Shown here: positions 45,124 to 53,554 of the stretch, in pieces
Position numbering within the stretch: the first letter of the stretch is position 1
Layout of the letters: every line of letters begins with the position of its first letter
Assembly (NCBI GenBank): GCA_964624555.1
Contig: CAZUXB010000008.1
Span: 1 to 57,932 of the forward strand
DNA: 57,932 bases
From: SXRF01 sp964624555
Lineage (GTDB): Bacteria; Pseudomonadota; Alphaproteobacteria; Rickettsiales; SXRF01
Reading direction: 5' to 3'
The notes under the pieces: model-generated
Databases searched by the model: none
What the model saw: the letters and a program-made list of their open reading frames with translations, nothing else
Told to the model about the DNA's origin: nothing
Made by a program: the position numbers and the translations under genes

Positions 45124-45669
45124 CTATTTATCTATAACCCTTAGAGCCAATTCCAGTAATAGCGAGTCTATATGAAATCCGGCATTTTCTGCCGCTATTT
45201 TATTCATCACGATCTTTATTGTATCATCCTTTACTACAAACCCCATCATCCCGCCATGTTCAGCAAATCCATCAATATCACTAATGGTAAGCACCGGCTG
45301 ATTTTTCAGTGATGATAAAATATCATCCAGCTTTCCAGCCTCCGATGCACTGATAAATAGCATATGGCAACGCACCGGCACGTTGGACAGGCTTTTCTCT
45401 TTTACCAGGGAAATAGCAAGCTTTTCGGTGGAGGCAGTCTTAAAAATCTGTTCGGCGTTAACCAGGTCACTATCGCCAAATAAGCACACATTGATCTTTG
45501 ATTGCTTGCTTATGGCTCTGCCGTCCGGCCATTCCACATATTTGGTAAAATTAACAATATAGGTGGCTTTTAAGGTGTATTCTTCCACCGCATAGGCGGG
45601 ACTGCTGACAGCGGCAATGGCCAGAACAAGCCACGCTGTCAGGCAATGCAGGAAAGAACGATGTGCCAT
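45124..45669 (-). CDS. YfiR-family (DUF4154) periplasmic protein
   Basis: A 181-aa exported protein. Signal peptide: FLHCLTAWLVLAIAAVSSPA with cleavage after YAV or nearby. Family core: EYTLKATYIVNFTKYVEWPD, INVCLFGDSD, VRCHMLFIS, LTISDIDGFAEHGGMMGFVV and FHIDSLLLELALRVIDK. In Pseudomonas YfiR is a redox-sensitive periplasmic repressor of the cyclase YfiN. Here it precedes the CHASE8-like kinase gene by only 8 bases on the same strand, so the pair should be made together and act together in the periplasm. Two cysteines (in NVCLF and VRCHM) could form a regulatory disulfide (inference). Confidence 0.9.
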   Translation of the reverse strand: MAHRSFLHCLTAWLVLAIAAVSSPAYAVEEYTLKATYIVNFTKYVEWPDGRAISKQSKINVCLFGDSDLVNAEQIFKTASTEKLAISLVKEKSLSNVPVRCHMLFISASEAGKLDDILSSLKNQPVLTISDIDGFAEHGGMMGFVVKDDTIKIVMNKIAAENAGFHIDSLLLELALRVIDK

Positions 45670-45858
45670 AAATATTATTATCCTTAAGAGAGACAGCAGT
45701 AATATAATATAGTTAATATTATCTTAATTTTATGATTATTATCGGTCATAATTGCAGGGTAAGTTGTATAAATATTATAGATATTCGTAAATTTCACCAT
45801 AATCTACAAAAAAAAATCACCTTGCTGCTTTCTGATTTTACTAATAGCCTAGCCCCCT

Positions 45859-46692
45859 ATGATTATCGCACACAACTTAGAAACCCTGCAACAAGCTCTG
45901 GTAAAACTGGCAGAAGAAGGCAAAAAAGTCGCCCTCGTCCCAACTATGGGAGCACTCCATTCCGGCCATGCCTCTCTAATAACCAGAGCCCAGGATAGTG
46001 CGGATGCGGTGGTGGTCAGTATCTTTGTAAACCCTACCCAATTCGGCCCCAAGGAAGATTTTTCCAAATACCCACGCACTCTGGAAGCAGACAAGGTAAT
46101 CGCCAAATCAGCCGGAGCCGATATAATTTATGCCCCCAATGCCGAGGATATTTACCCGCAAGGCTTCTGTACCAAGGTTTCAGTCGGAGAAATGGGAAAT
46201 ATACTCTGTGGCAAATTCCGCCCCGGACATTTTGATGGCGTCGCAACCATAGTTACTAAACTATTACTGCGGATCATGCCGCACGTGGCAATATTCGGCA
46301 TGAAGGACTACCAACAGCTGTGCATAATAGAACAGTTGGTGGACGATCTTGATATACCGGTAGAAATAATAGCCGGTGCAACCCTACGCGAGGCTGATGG
46401 CCTCGCCATGTCCTCGCGCAATAGCTACCTTTCCGAAAGTGAAAGAAAGACCGCGCCCCTGCTCTACCAGACGTTGCAGAAAACGGCCAAAGAGCTAAAA
46501 TACTCCGGTATAACCGATGTTCTTGCCAAAGGTATCGCCGAACTAACCGCTGCCGGTTTCAAAGTAGATTACCTTGAACTTGTTGACGGCGAAAACTTAA
46601 AATCATTAAGCGAAGTAGAAGAAGATTCGAGGTTACTGGTCGCAGCATGGCTGGGTAAAACACGACTCATAGATAATATAGCTGTAGGATAA
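45859..46692 (+). CDS. panC: Pantothenate synthetase
   Basis: Joins pantoate and beta-alanine with ATP to make pantothenate, the precursor of CoA and of the ACP prosthetic group. It is 277 aa. Nucleotide site: PTMGALHSGHASLI (HxGH). Other motifs: VSIFVNPTQFGPKEDFSKYP, LCGKFRPGHFDGVATIVTKL, FGMKDYQQLCII and ADGLAMSSRNSYLS. It is 4 bases upstream of pyrE. No panB is in the window. The region before it (45670-45858) is AT-rich and must carry divergent promoters for panC and the yfiR-kinase pair. Confidence 0.97.
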   Translation: MIIAHNLETLQQALVKLAEEGKKVALVPTMGALHSGHASLITRAQDSADAVVVSIFVNPTQFGPKEDFSKYPRTLEADKVIAKSAGADIIYAPNAEDIYPQGFCTKVSVGEMGNILCGKFRPGHFDGVATIVTKLLLRIMPHVAIFGMKDYQQLCIIEQLVDDLDIPVEIIAGATLREADGLAMSSRNSYLSESERKTAPLLYQTLQKTAKELKYSGITDVLAKGIAELTAAGFKVDYLELVDGENLKSLSEVEEDSRLLVAAWLGKTRLIDNIAVG

Positions 46693-46696
46693 GGAT

Positions 46697-47326
46697 ATGA
46701 TGGAGCAAGACGTAATCAAAGAATTCAAAGACGCGCAGGCGATGCTGAGCGGGCATTTCATACTTTCTTCCGGGTTGCACAGCCCCACCTACCTGCAATG
46801 CGCACGGGTGATGATGGACGCCCGCCGCGGCGAACGTTTATGTTCAGCATTGTCATTAAAAATCCGCGAATGGATGCAGGCCAGCGGCAAAAAGATCGAT
46901 ACCATAGTCGCCCCAGCGATGGGTGGTGTAGTGGTCGGTTATGAAATGGGCCGGCAGTTGGAACTCGATGCCATGTTCTGCGAACGCGTCGAAGGTAAAT
47001 TCGTCCTGCGCCGCGGTTTTGAATTAAACGCTGGCCAGAAAATCCTGATTGTCGAGGATGTGGTGACTACCGGCAAATCATCGATGGAAGCGGTGGCTTG
47101 TGTTGAAGAACTCGGCGCCAAAGCCGTTGCCGTGTGCAGCCTTATCGACCGCCGCTCGAACAATGATGTCAGCCTTACCCTGCCGCTTATTTCATTATTA
47201 AAACTCGATGTACCTACCTATAAAGCCGAGGCACTACCTCCAGAACTGCAGAAAATTCCTGCTACCAAACCAGGTAGCCGGGATTTGAAAACAAACAAAT
47301 CCCCTCTCCCCCTGGGAGAGGGTTAG
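46697..47326 (+). CDS. pyrE: Orotate phosphoribosyltransferase with repeat-derived tail
   Basis: Converts orotate and PRPP to OMP in pyrimidine synthesis. It is 209 aa. Motifs: HFILSSGLHSPTYLQCARVM, IDTIVAPAMGGVVVGYEMGR, FVLRRGFELNAGQKILIVED and VVTTGKSSMEAVACVEELGA (the PRPP loop). The last residues (SPLPLGEG) and the stop codon are encoded by the left arm of a dispersed palindromic repeat (47302-47385). The natural end was thus probably replaced or extended when the repeat inserted. The fold should be complete well before this tail. Confidence 0.95.
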   Translation: MMEQDVIKEFKDAQAMLSGHFILSSGLHSPTYLQCARVMMDARRGERLCSALSLKIREWMQASGKKIDTIVAPAMGGVVVGYEMGRQLELDAMFCERVEGKFVLRRGFELNAGQKILIVEDVVTTGKSSMEAVACVEELGAKAVAVCSLIDRRSNNDVSLTLPLISLLKLDVPTYKAEALPPELQKIPATKPGSRDLKTNKSPLPLGEG

Positions 47327-47385
47327 GGTGAGGGCAAGCCGCATGAAAAAAGCCCTCACCCCTGCCCTCTCCCAGAGGGAGAGGG
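47302..47385. repeat. Palindromic repeat supplying the end of pyrE and start of the SDR gene
   Basis: Two arms of 34 bases, 47302-47335 and 47352-47385, nearly perfect inverted copies (arms begin CCCTCTCCC and end GAGAGGG) with a 16-base centre. The left arm encodes SPLPLGEG plus the pyrE stop; the right arm encodes LTPALSQREREK at the SDR start. Peptides of this kind are the usual translation of a GGGAGAGGG-type dispersed repeat common in proteobacterial genomes. Confidence 0.92.
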
Positions 47386-48113
47386 AGAAGAAAAATAAGG
47401 CCGTCATCATAACCGGAGCTGCCAGACGTGTCGGTGCTGCGATGGCGGTTTATTTTGCCGAAAAAGGATTCGATATCGCCCTGCATTTTAATTCTTCTGA
47501 AAAAGAAGCCCTTGTCTTACAGAAAAAAATCAGAAAACTCGGCGTGGACTGCGAAATATTCGCGCATGATTTAAGCGACAGCAAAGGACTTGGCAAACTT
47601 ATAAACGCTATACATGTAAAAATGCCGCATTGCAATTTGCTGATAAACAACGCTTCAGTGTTTGAACGCGCGGAATTCATGAAGACCGATGAAGCGTTGT
47701 TCGACCGCCAGTTTGCCGTGAATTTCAAAGCGCCATTTTTCCTGACGCAAGCTTTTGCCAAAAAGTTTGGCAGCAACAAGGGTGCGTGTGTTATAAATAT
47801 ACTAGATACTGATATTTCACAAATTCAGGTGAGCCATTTTGCCTACTTACTTTCCAAAAAAACCCTTGCGGATTTTACGCTGATGGCAGCGAAAGCCCTC
47901 GGCCCTAAGATACGGGTGAACGGTATCTGCCCCGGCAGCATGTTGCCATCAGTGGAGAATTATGAGGGCTATGAAGAAAAAGTGAAACAAATAGTTCCAC
48001 TTAAAAGTCAGCCCACTCTTGATGAACTCTCCGAGACTGCCTTATGGCTTAACAGCCAACGCAATATCACTGGTCAAATAATATATGTTGATAGCGGAAA
48101 GCATCTTTTATGA
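47328..48113 (+). CDS. Pteridine reductase-like SDR (FolM/PTR1 type)
   Basis: NADPH-dependent short-chain dehydrogenase likely to reduce dihydro- to tetrahydropterins. The cofactor loop is ITGAARRVGAAMAV, the arginine-containing TGxxxRxG form typical of pteridine reductases. Also present are LLINNASVFERAEF, FAYLLSKKTLADFTLMAA with YxxxK, and VNGICPGSMLPSVENY. The frame opens at GTG 47328, with an in-frame ATG at 47343. Either way about 12-17 N-terminal residues come from the palindromic repeat, ahead of the normal start near KNKAVIITG. It overlaps folB by 4 bases (ATGA), which supports a folate role. Confidence 0.82.
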   Translation: MRASRMKKALTPALSQREREKKNKAVIITGAARRVGAAMAVYFAEKGFDIALHFNSSEKEALVLQKKIRKLGVDCEIFAHDLSDSKGLGKLINAIHVKMPHCNLLINNASVFERAEFMKTDEALFDRQFAVNFKAPFFLTQAFAKKFGSNKGACVINILDTDISQIQVSHFAYLLSKKTLADFTLMAAKALGPKIRVNGICPGSMLPSVENYEGYEEKVKQIVPLKSQPTLDELSETALWLNSQRNITGQIIYVDSGKHLL

Positions 48114-48496
48114 ATCATCGTTGGTATGTACATGTAAAAAATCTTGAGACCACAATAGGCGTTGGCATACATGCCCATGAAAAGGAAAAACAACGCGTCA
48201 TAGTAAATGTTACCGTAGAAGGCGAGTATCCGGCCAACCCTCAAACCATCAAGGATTGCTTTAATTACGACCATATACATAATCTAATCGTCAATGAATG
48301 GCCACAGAAAGCCCATAAACCACTGCTGGAGAATTGTGTAGTGGAGTTGCTGGAGCATATTTTCAGATGCGATGAACGGGTAGATATTGCCAGAGTACAA
48401 GTTAGCAAGCCAGATATTTTCCAAAACGCCGAAAAAGTGGGTGTGGAAACCCAGTGGACAAGAAAAGATTTTGAGCTTTATAATACCGGAAAATAA
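48110..48496 (+). CDS. folB: Dihydroneopterin aldolase
   Basis: Cleaves 7,8-dihydroneopterin to 6-hydroxymethyl-dihydropterin in folate synthesis. It is 128 aa. Family features: HVKNLETTIGVGIHAHEKEK, VNVTVEGEYP, FNYDHIHNLIVNEW, LLENCVVELLEHIF and VQVSKPDIFQNAEKVGVETQ. It is in tandem with the pteridine-reductase-like gene and belongs to the same pathway as folE at 35.2 kb. folK and folP are not seen in the window. Confidence 0.92.
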   Translation: MNHRWYVHVKNLETTIGVGIHAHEKEKQRVIVNVTVEGEYPANPQTIKDCFNYDHIHNLIVNEWPQKAHKPLLENCVVELLEHIFRCDERVDIARVQVSKPDIFQNAEKVGVETQWTRKDFELYNTGK

Positions 48497-48534
48497 GCTA
48501 GATTACAAAAATCAACCAAAAACTAGGGAAAAAT

Positions 48535-48828
48535 ATGCTAAATCCATTCGTGAATTTGCTCAGTGCCATTTTGCAACTCTATATGGTGTGTATTATCGCC
48601 TGGACCATCATCAGCACCCTTATTTCCTTTAAAATAATCAACGCCTATCAGCCTTTTGTAAAAAAACTGATGTTAGCACTGGATAAAATGTGCGAACCGG
48701 TTTTGGCACCAGTGCGCAAGCGCCTGCCTGACCTCGGCGGCTTTGATATTTCCCCGATAATTATAATCCTGTTGATAAATTTCCTTGATCATTGCCTCTA
48801 TCAGTATTTCTGGAATTGGCGCTATTAA
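48535..48828 (+). CDS. yggT: YggT-family membrane protein
   Basis: A 97-aa protein with two membrane helices (about 6-28 and 71-92) and the family loop ADKMCEPVLAPVRKRLPDLG-like segment (here LDKMCEPVLAPVRKRLPDLG), followed by FDISPIIIILLINFLDHCLY. YggT proteins have been linked to osmotic tolerance, division-site or photosystem assembly in different bacteria; the role here is unknown. It lies 38 bases after folB and 3 bases before ffh. Confidence 0.9.
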   Translation: MLNPFVNLLSAILQLYMVCIIAWTIISTLISFKIINAYQPFVKKLMLALDKMCEPVLAPVRKRLPDLGGFDISPIIIILLINFLDHCLYQYFWNWRY

Positions 48829-48831
48829 AAT

Positions 48832-50181
48832 ATGTTCCAGTCACTATCATCAAAACTAACCGGAATATTCAGTAACCTGCGCAAGCGTGGCGTACTGTCA
48901 GAAGCTGATATTGACTCAGCAATGCGCGAGGTGCGTATCGCATTGCTCGAGGCTGACGTCGCCCTTCCGGTGGTAAAGGATTTCATCGCCTCGCTGAAAG
49001 CCAAAGCTCTCGGAGCAGAAGTTGTGGCCAGCGTCTCCCCGGCGCAAATGGTGATAAAACTGGTCAACGACCATCTCGCCGAACTACTCGGCAGCGAAAC
49101 GCAACAGATAAATCTGGCTGCAACACCTCCTGTTGTCATCATGATGGTGGGTCTGCAAGGTTCCGGTAAAACGACTTCGACCGGCAAACTCGCCCTGCGC
49201 CTGAAGAATAAATACAACAAAAAAACTCTGGTTGCCTCACTGGATATTTATAGGCCGGCTGCGCAACAACAGTTGGAACAGGTCGCCAAGCAAGCAGGTA
49301 TTACTTCATTGCCCATAGTTGCTGGCGAAAAACCCGAAGCGATAACCAGGCGCGCAATGCAGGCCGCCCGCCTCGAAGGTTACGATGTGCTACTGCTTGA
49401 TACTGCCGGACGGTTGCATATCGACGAAGAATTGATGAATGAACTAAAAGTCGTAAAACAACTGGCAAACCCGCTGGAAACCTTACTGGTAGCTGATTCA
49501 CTCACCGGGCAGGACGCGGTGAATATCGCCAAAACCTTCCATGAACAGATTGGCGTGACCGGTATTATACTTACCCGCGTTGACGGCGATGGTCGCGGCG
49601 GCGCTGCACTTTCCATGCGCTCCATCACCGGCCAGCCAATAAAATTCATCGGTGTCGGCGAAAAGCTCGACGAGTTCGAAGAATTCCACCCGGCCCGTAT
49701 CGCATCACGTATCCTAGACATGGGCGATATCGTTTCGCTGGTGGAAAAAGCCGCTGAAACCGTAAATGCTGAAGAAGCCGAAAAAATGGCCAGCCGCATG
49801 ATGGAAGGCCAGTTCGATTTCAACGACCTGCTCGACCAATTGCGCAAAATGAACAAGATGGGCGGCATCGGCAGCATGATGAAAATGCTGCCGGGCATGG
49901 GCCAGCTCAAGGAAAAAATGGCTGGTGCGGAGATAGACCCCAAATTACTGGCCAGACAGGAAGCTATAATACTTTCCATGACCAAAAAAGAACGCATACA
50001 CCCTAAACTTATAAATGCCTCGCGCCGCGTGCGTATAGCCAGCGGCGCGGGCGTTACCGTGCAGGATGTGAACAAGCTGCTCAAACAACAGCAGCAGATG
50101 CAGGACATGATGAAAAAAATAAAGAAAATGGGCGCAAAAGGCATGATGCGTGGGGGTCTTGGGCAATTATTCGGGATGTAA
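48832..50181 (+). CDS. ffh: Signal recognition particle protein Ffh
   Basis: GTPase of the signal recognition particle; with 4.5S RNA and FtsY it delivers nascent membrane proteins to SecYEG. It is 449 aa. N domain 1-90; G domain with GLQGSGKTTSTGKLALRL (G1), DIYRPAAQQQLEQ, LLDTAGRLHIDEELM (G3), TRVDGDGRGGAALSM and GVGEKLDEFEEFHP. The Met-rich M domain contains FNDLLDQLRKMNKMGGIGSM, RRVRIASGAGVTVQDVNKLL and the GMMRGGLGQLFGM end. All parts are intact. Confidence 0.98.
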   Translation: MFQSLSSKLTGIFSNLRKRGVLSEADIDSAMREVRIALLEADVALPVVKDFIASLKAKALGAEVVASVSPAQMVIKLVNDHLAELLGSETQQINLAATPPVVIMMVGLQGSGKTTSTGKLALRLKNKYNKKTLVASLDIYRPAAQQQLEQVAKQAGITSLPIVAGEKPEAITRRAMQAARLEGYDVLLLDTAGRLHIDEELMNELKVVKQLANPLETLLVADSLTGQDAVNIAKTFHEQIGVTGIILTRVDGDGRGGAALSMRSITGQPIKFIGVGEKLDEFEEFHPARIASRILDMGDIVSLVEKAAETVNAEEAEKMASRMMEGQFDFNDLLDQLRKMNKMGGIGSMMKMLPGMGQLKEKMAGAEIDPKLLARQEAIILSMTKKERIHPKLINASRRVRIASGAGVTVQDVNKLLKQQQQMQDMMKKIKKMGAKGMMRGGLGQLFGM

Positions 50182-50200
50182 CATAACTGGGGAGTAATAC

Positions 50201-50812
50201 ATGAAATTCATAAAAGAAAATCCTGCCCTCGCCGCTGGTATCGGCCTTCCTTTCCTTCTTGTGATATTGTTTGCGCTGGCCAGCATTATTCCTAAATGGC
50301 TTGTTGCCCCTCCCTCCTACGACCTAATTTTTACTATTCAGGATTTTTCCTGTAAAAATGGGGATGGCAAAGCTAATTTTGATAATATAGATGGCAGGAT
50401 AAAAGCCAAATATATCTACCCCAAAAAAGAAAATAACTACATAAACTGCTCCGATAACCAGCGTATATACCGCTTTTTTGCCAATATCCAAAACAGCCGC
50501 GAAATAACCTTTGAACTTCCCGCTAAAAAAGAGGAAATGACCGACTGGAATGATTTTGAGATAACTGAACTTAAAGAACTACGTATTGATAATAATCCTG
50601 TCGCGCCAGACGGATATACATTCTCTGCAGGAAGTAACTATTATAGCAGTGGCTTCTTTCTGTTCGGTGGCGGTTACAGTTACCGTGATACAGCCGCAAT
50701 TTATAAAGATGGCCGCTTAGTAAGTATTATTCCTCTTGAAAAAGACCGTTATTACTACGGCAACCAGATAAAATTCCTCGGCTGGGTAGCTTCGGATGGA
50801 GAAAAAAAATGA
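50201..50812 (+). CDS. Uncharacterised membrane-anchored 203-aa protein
   Basis: I do not recognise the family. There is one hydrophobic helix near the N-terminus (PALAAGIGLPFLLVILFALA, residues 8-27, running to about 31) and then a periplasmic-looking domain of about 165 residues rich in Tyr, Asn and Lys (YDLIFTIQDFSCKNGDGKAN, AKYIYPKKENNYINCSDNQR, FGGGYSYRDTAAIYKDGRLV). Two cysteines lie in the outer part. GGGGAG ends 9 bases before the ATG. Its stop overlaps the next membrane-protein gene (ATGA at 50809-50812), so the two probably work as a pair. It has the size of the GDYXXLXY proteins that accompany DUF2157 genes, but lacks that motif. Confidence 0.75.
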   Translation: MKFIKENPALAAGIGLPFLLVILFALASIIPKWLVAPPSYDLIFTIQDFSCKNGDGKANFDNIDGRIKAKYIYPKKENNYINCSDNQRIYRFFANIQNSREITFELPAKKEEMTDWNDFEITELKELRIDNNPVAPDGYTFSAGSNYYSSGFFLFGGGYSYRDTAAIYKDGRLVSIIPLEKDRYYYGNQIKFLGWVASDGEKK

Positions 50813-51744
50813 GCAAGCAGGAAGCCCTAGACCAGATAGTCTCCCTTGCTGCATTAAATAAAATATCATTGAGGGATATAGAAGCTGCCATGCTCGGCGA
50901 CACCCAGGAAAACAAAGTCATGCGCTCCAGTGGCTTGGCCATGAAGATATTTTCCATACTCGGTGGGGTATTTATATTTGCCGGGCTTTCTTCCTATGTC
51001 GGTATGTTCTGGGGCAGCATGAACTCAGCCACACGTGTTATAATCACTCTTGGCAGCGGCTTTGTTGCCTACCTGCTTGGCGTTATTTTCTCACGGGAAC
51101 CAAAGCGCATAGGAATAGTTGCACCACTGCTTCTGGTCGCTGCCCTTTTTGAATGTGGTGGACTGTTCGTGCTTATTGATGAGTATTTCAATAACCATAC
51201 CAACAACTGGGAGCTGGCCTGCATGCTGGTATTTGGCGTCATGTTCCTGCAGCAGGGCCTTACCTTTATGTCCATGCGCATCCCCATATTGCTGTTCACC
51301 ACCTTATGGTTTGCCTGCTCATTCTTTGCTATAGCATTCCACAAACTGGGTGTGCCGGAAAACTGGAATGCACTTATCATCAGCGTATCTCTCCTGAACA
51401 TAGCTTACGGCCTGAAAAACAGCATTTACCAGCGCACTTTACAGGCCGGATACCTTATTGGCTCGATTATGTTCCTCTGCGCATCTTTTGATATTATGCG
51501 CGGCACACCATTTGAGATATTATATCTCGGCATCACCTGTTTCATGATATATCTGAGTGTAATGGCCCACAGCACTACACTGCTCATAATAAGCGTTATT
51601 GGAATGCTCTCCTATATCAGCTATTTCACCAGTGAACATTTCGTAAACTCTGTAGGCTGGCCGCTGTCGCTAATTGCCTTGGGAATTATATTCTTTATAA
51701 CCAGCACTGGTGCTATGCGCATTAAAAGGAAGTATATGCAATGA
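50809..51744 (+). CDS. Polytopic membrane protein, DUF2157-like
   Basis: A 311-aa protein with a soluble N-terminal stretch of about 45 residues (QEALDQIVSLAALNKISLRD) and about nine or ten membrane helices, including MKIFSILGGVFIFAGLSSYV, NSATRVIITLGSGFVAYLLG and SLIALGIIFFITSTGAM. The layout (short cytoplasmic domain then a compact bundle of helices) is like DUF2157 family proteins, whose function is unknown; I offer this as a resemblance only. It overlaps the genes on both sides by ATGA (start with the 203-aa gene, end with rapZ), so all three are translationally coupled. Confidence 0.7.
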   Translation: MSKQEALDQIVSLAALNKISLRDIEAAMLGDTQENKVMRSSGLAMKIFSILGGVFIFAGLSSYVGMFWGSMNSATRVIITLGSGFVAYLLGVIFSREPKRIGIVAPLLLVAALFECGGLFVLIDEYFNNHTNNWELACMLVFGVMFLQQGLTFMSMRIPILLFTTLWFACSFFAIAFHKLGVPENWNALIISVSLLNIAYGLKNSIYQRTLQAGYLIGSIMFLCASFDIMRGTPFEILYLGITCFMIYLSVMAHSTTLLIISVIGMLSYISYFTSEHFVNSVGWPLSLIALGIIFFITSTGAMRIKRKYMQ

Positions 51745-52574
51745 GGCTGGTACTGGTCACTGGCATGTCTGGTGCGGGCAAGAGTGTTGCCCTAAAAACC
51801 CTTGAGGATTCTGGGTTTGAGGCTATCGATAACCTTCCCCTTTCTTTTCTGCCTACGGTAGTGAATTCCGGTGCTGGCAACCTTGCTATCGGCTGCGATA
51901 TACGCAGCCGCGATTTTTCCATAAATCATTTTATCGAAGCAACATCCAAGTTCAAAAACAGGAGTGATGTTGAATTCAAACTCTTATTCCTCGACTGCGA
52001 TGATGAGACACTACGCCGCCGCTTTACTGAAACCCGCCGCCGCCATCCCCTTGCCATCGATAGACCGGTTCTTGATGGTATACATCATGAACGAGAGCTA
52101 ATAAGCAAGCTGCGTGATGTCGCCGACCTGGTAGTCGATACCAGTGAAACTGAAGTTACCGACCTGCGTAATGTCATTATCTACAATTTTCTAAATACAC
52201 AACGCAGTTTGTCGTTAGTGATAACTTCCTTCTCTTTCCGGCATGGCATACCACGTGAAGCCGACATGGTGTTCGATGTCCGCTTCCTGAAAAACCCGCA
52301 TTACGACCAGTCGCTGCGCCAGCTTTCCGGACTTGATAAGCTGGTTGGCGAACATATAGAATCTGATTCCGGCTTTGCCAGCTTCTTCAAAAACCTCACC
52401 ACTCTTATCACCCCCCTGCTTCCCCGCTATGCGGCAGAAGGCAAGAACTACCTGACTATCGCTATAGGCTGCACCGGTGGTCGCCACCGTTCGGTATATG
52501 TGGTACAAAAACTCGGAGAATTCCTGCAAAAAGATGGGCGGAATATAACATTAAGGCACCGCGATTTGGGGTAG
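51741..52574 (+). CDS. rapZ: RNase adapter / nucleotide-binding protein RapZ
   Basis: P-loop protein that in E. coli directs RNase E to the small RNA GlmZ and so controls glucosamine-6-phosphate synthesis; in other bacteria its role is less clear. It is 277 aa. Walker A at 8-15 (TGMSGAGKSVALKTLEDSGF), then EAIDNLPLSFLP and FLDCDDETLRRRFTETRRRH. C-terminal domain: SFSFRHGIPREADMVFDVRF, LKNPHYDQSLRQLSGLD and the family ending IAIGCTGGRHRSVYVVQKL. Its stop abuts the mltG stop with no base between them. Confidence 0.96.
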   Translation: MRLVLVTGMSGAGKSVALKTLEDSGFEAIDNLPLSFLPTVVNSGAGNLAIGCDIRSRDFSINHFIEATSKFKNRSDVEFKLLFLDCDDETLRRRFTETRRRHPLAIDRPVLDGIHHERELISKLRDVADLVVDTSETEVTDLRNVIIYNFLNTQRSLSLVITSFSFRHGIPREADMVFDVRFLKNPHYDQSLRQLSGLDKLVGEHIESDSGFASFFKNLTTLITPLLPRYAAEGKNYLTIAIGCTGGRHRSVYVVQKLGEFLQKDGRNITLRHRDLG

Positions 52575-53546
52575 CTATTTCTTCTCCAGTGTCTTTCTAT
52601 ATTCGCGCACATTCTTGTTATGTTCGTCAAGCGTGGCGGCGAAATTATGGCCGCCACTTCCGGTTGCCACAAAATATAACTCACTACTTTCCAATGGGTG
52701 CAGAGCAGCTTCTATTGCCCCACGCCCTGGGTTTGTGATAGGAGTCGGCGGCAGGCCATCAATTTCATAGGTGTTATACGGTGTTGGTGTTTTAAGGTCT
52801 AAAATCATCAGTTCCCTGCCAAGCGCTTTACCCGTTGCTTTTTCAATGCCATACGTCACTGTCGGGTCAGATTGCAACCGCATAGCCTGCTTAAGACGAT
52901 TAACAAAAACCGCTGCAACCCTGGCCCGCTCGGCAGCAAGCCCTGTTTCCTTTTCCACTATCGAGGCCATAACCAATGCCTGTTCTTTGCTGGAGAAAGG
53001 TAAATTATCAGCGCGCTTTTCCCATAATTCAGAAAGAGTCTTTTCCATTTTATCCTGCATCCGCTTTATTATCGAAGCTTTGCTATCACCATAATTAAAA
53101 TGATATGTCTCCGGGAACAAAGAACCTTCTGGAATATTCTCAGGAACAATTCCGGTCAGAACCGGATCAGCATTCAATATTGCTACCACCTCACGAACAT
53201 TAAGCCCCTCAGCGATGGTTACTTTATGCACTACCACCGCACCTGACACTATTATTCTCATCACTGCCTCCGGGGAAATATCTGCTGTAAAGTGATATTC
53301 CCCAGCCTTAACATGGAGGGCCGCCCCAGTAAGGTAGGCAACTAACTTAAAAAATGATGGATGTGCTATAACTCCTGTTTCAGCAAGTATATCAACACTT
53401 TTGCTGAAACCACTGCCACTAGGCAGAACAACATTAGTGTCAACAGCTAATCCGCCTGGAGATGTATAATCGCGCCATATCAAGACAGCTGTGGATGCTG
53501 CAGTTACGGATAAAATCAGGATGGTTATGGCGAGTATCTTTGCCAC
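52575..53546 (-). CDS. mltG: Endolytic murein transglycosylase MltG
   Basis: Inner-membrane enzyme that cuts new peptidoglycan strands and sets glycan length. It is 323 aa. One N-terminal membrane helix (ILAITILILSVTAASTAVLI), a LysM-like region, then the YceG/MltG catalytic domain: PENIPEGSLFPETYHFNYGD, ALVMASIVEKETGLAAERAR with the catalytic Glu, LQSDPTVTYGIEKATG, DGLPPTPITNPGRGAIEAAL and the end LYFVATGSGGHNFAATLDEH. It follows fabF by 8 bases, the usual alphaproteobacterial order. Confidence 0.96.
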   Translation of the reverse strand: MAKILAITILILSVTAASTAVLIWRDYTSPGGLAVDTNVVLPSGSGFSKSVDILAETGVIAHPSFFKLVAYLTGAALHVKAGEYHFTADISPEAVMRIIVSGAVVVHKVTIAEGLNVREVVAILNADPVLTGIVPENIPEGSLFPETYHFNYGDSKASIIKRMQDKMEKTLSELWEKRADNLPFSSKEQALVMASIVEKETGLAAERARVAAVFVNRLKQAMRLQSDPTVTYGIEKATGKALGRELMILDLKTPTPYNTYEIDGLPPTPITNPGRGAIEAALHPLESSELYFVATGSGGHNFAATLDEHNKNVREYRKTLEKK

Positions 53547-53554
53547 AAAGAAAA

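Noticed and set aside
49380..50144. 254-aa open frame on the minus strand
   Set aside because: Antisense shadow of ffh; the peptide is Ser/Phe-rich low complexity.
50201..50812. Naming the 203-aa protein GDYXXLXY
   Set aside because: Size and neighbour fit, but the GDYxxLxY motif is absent.
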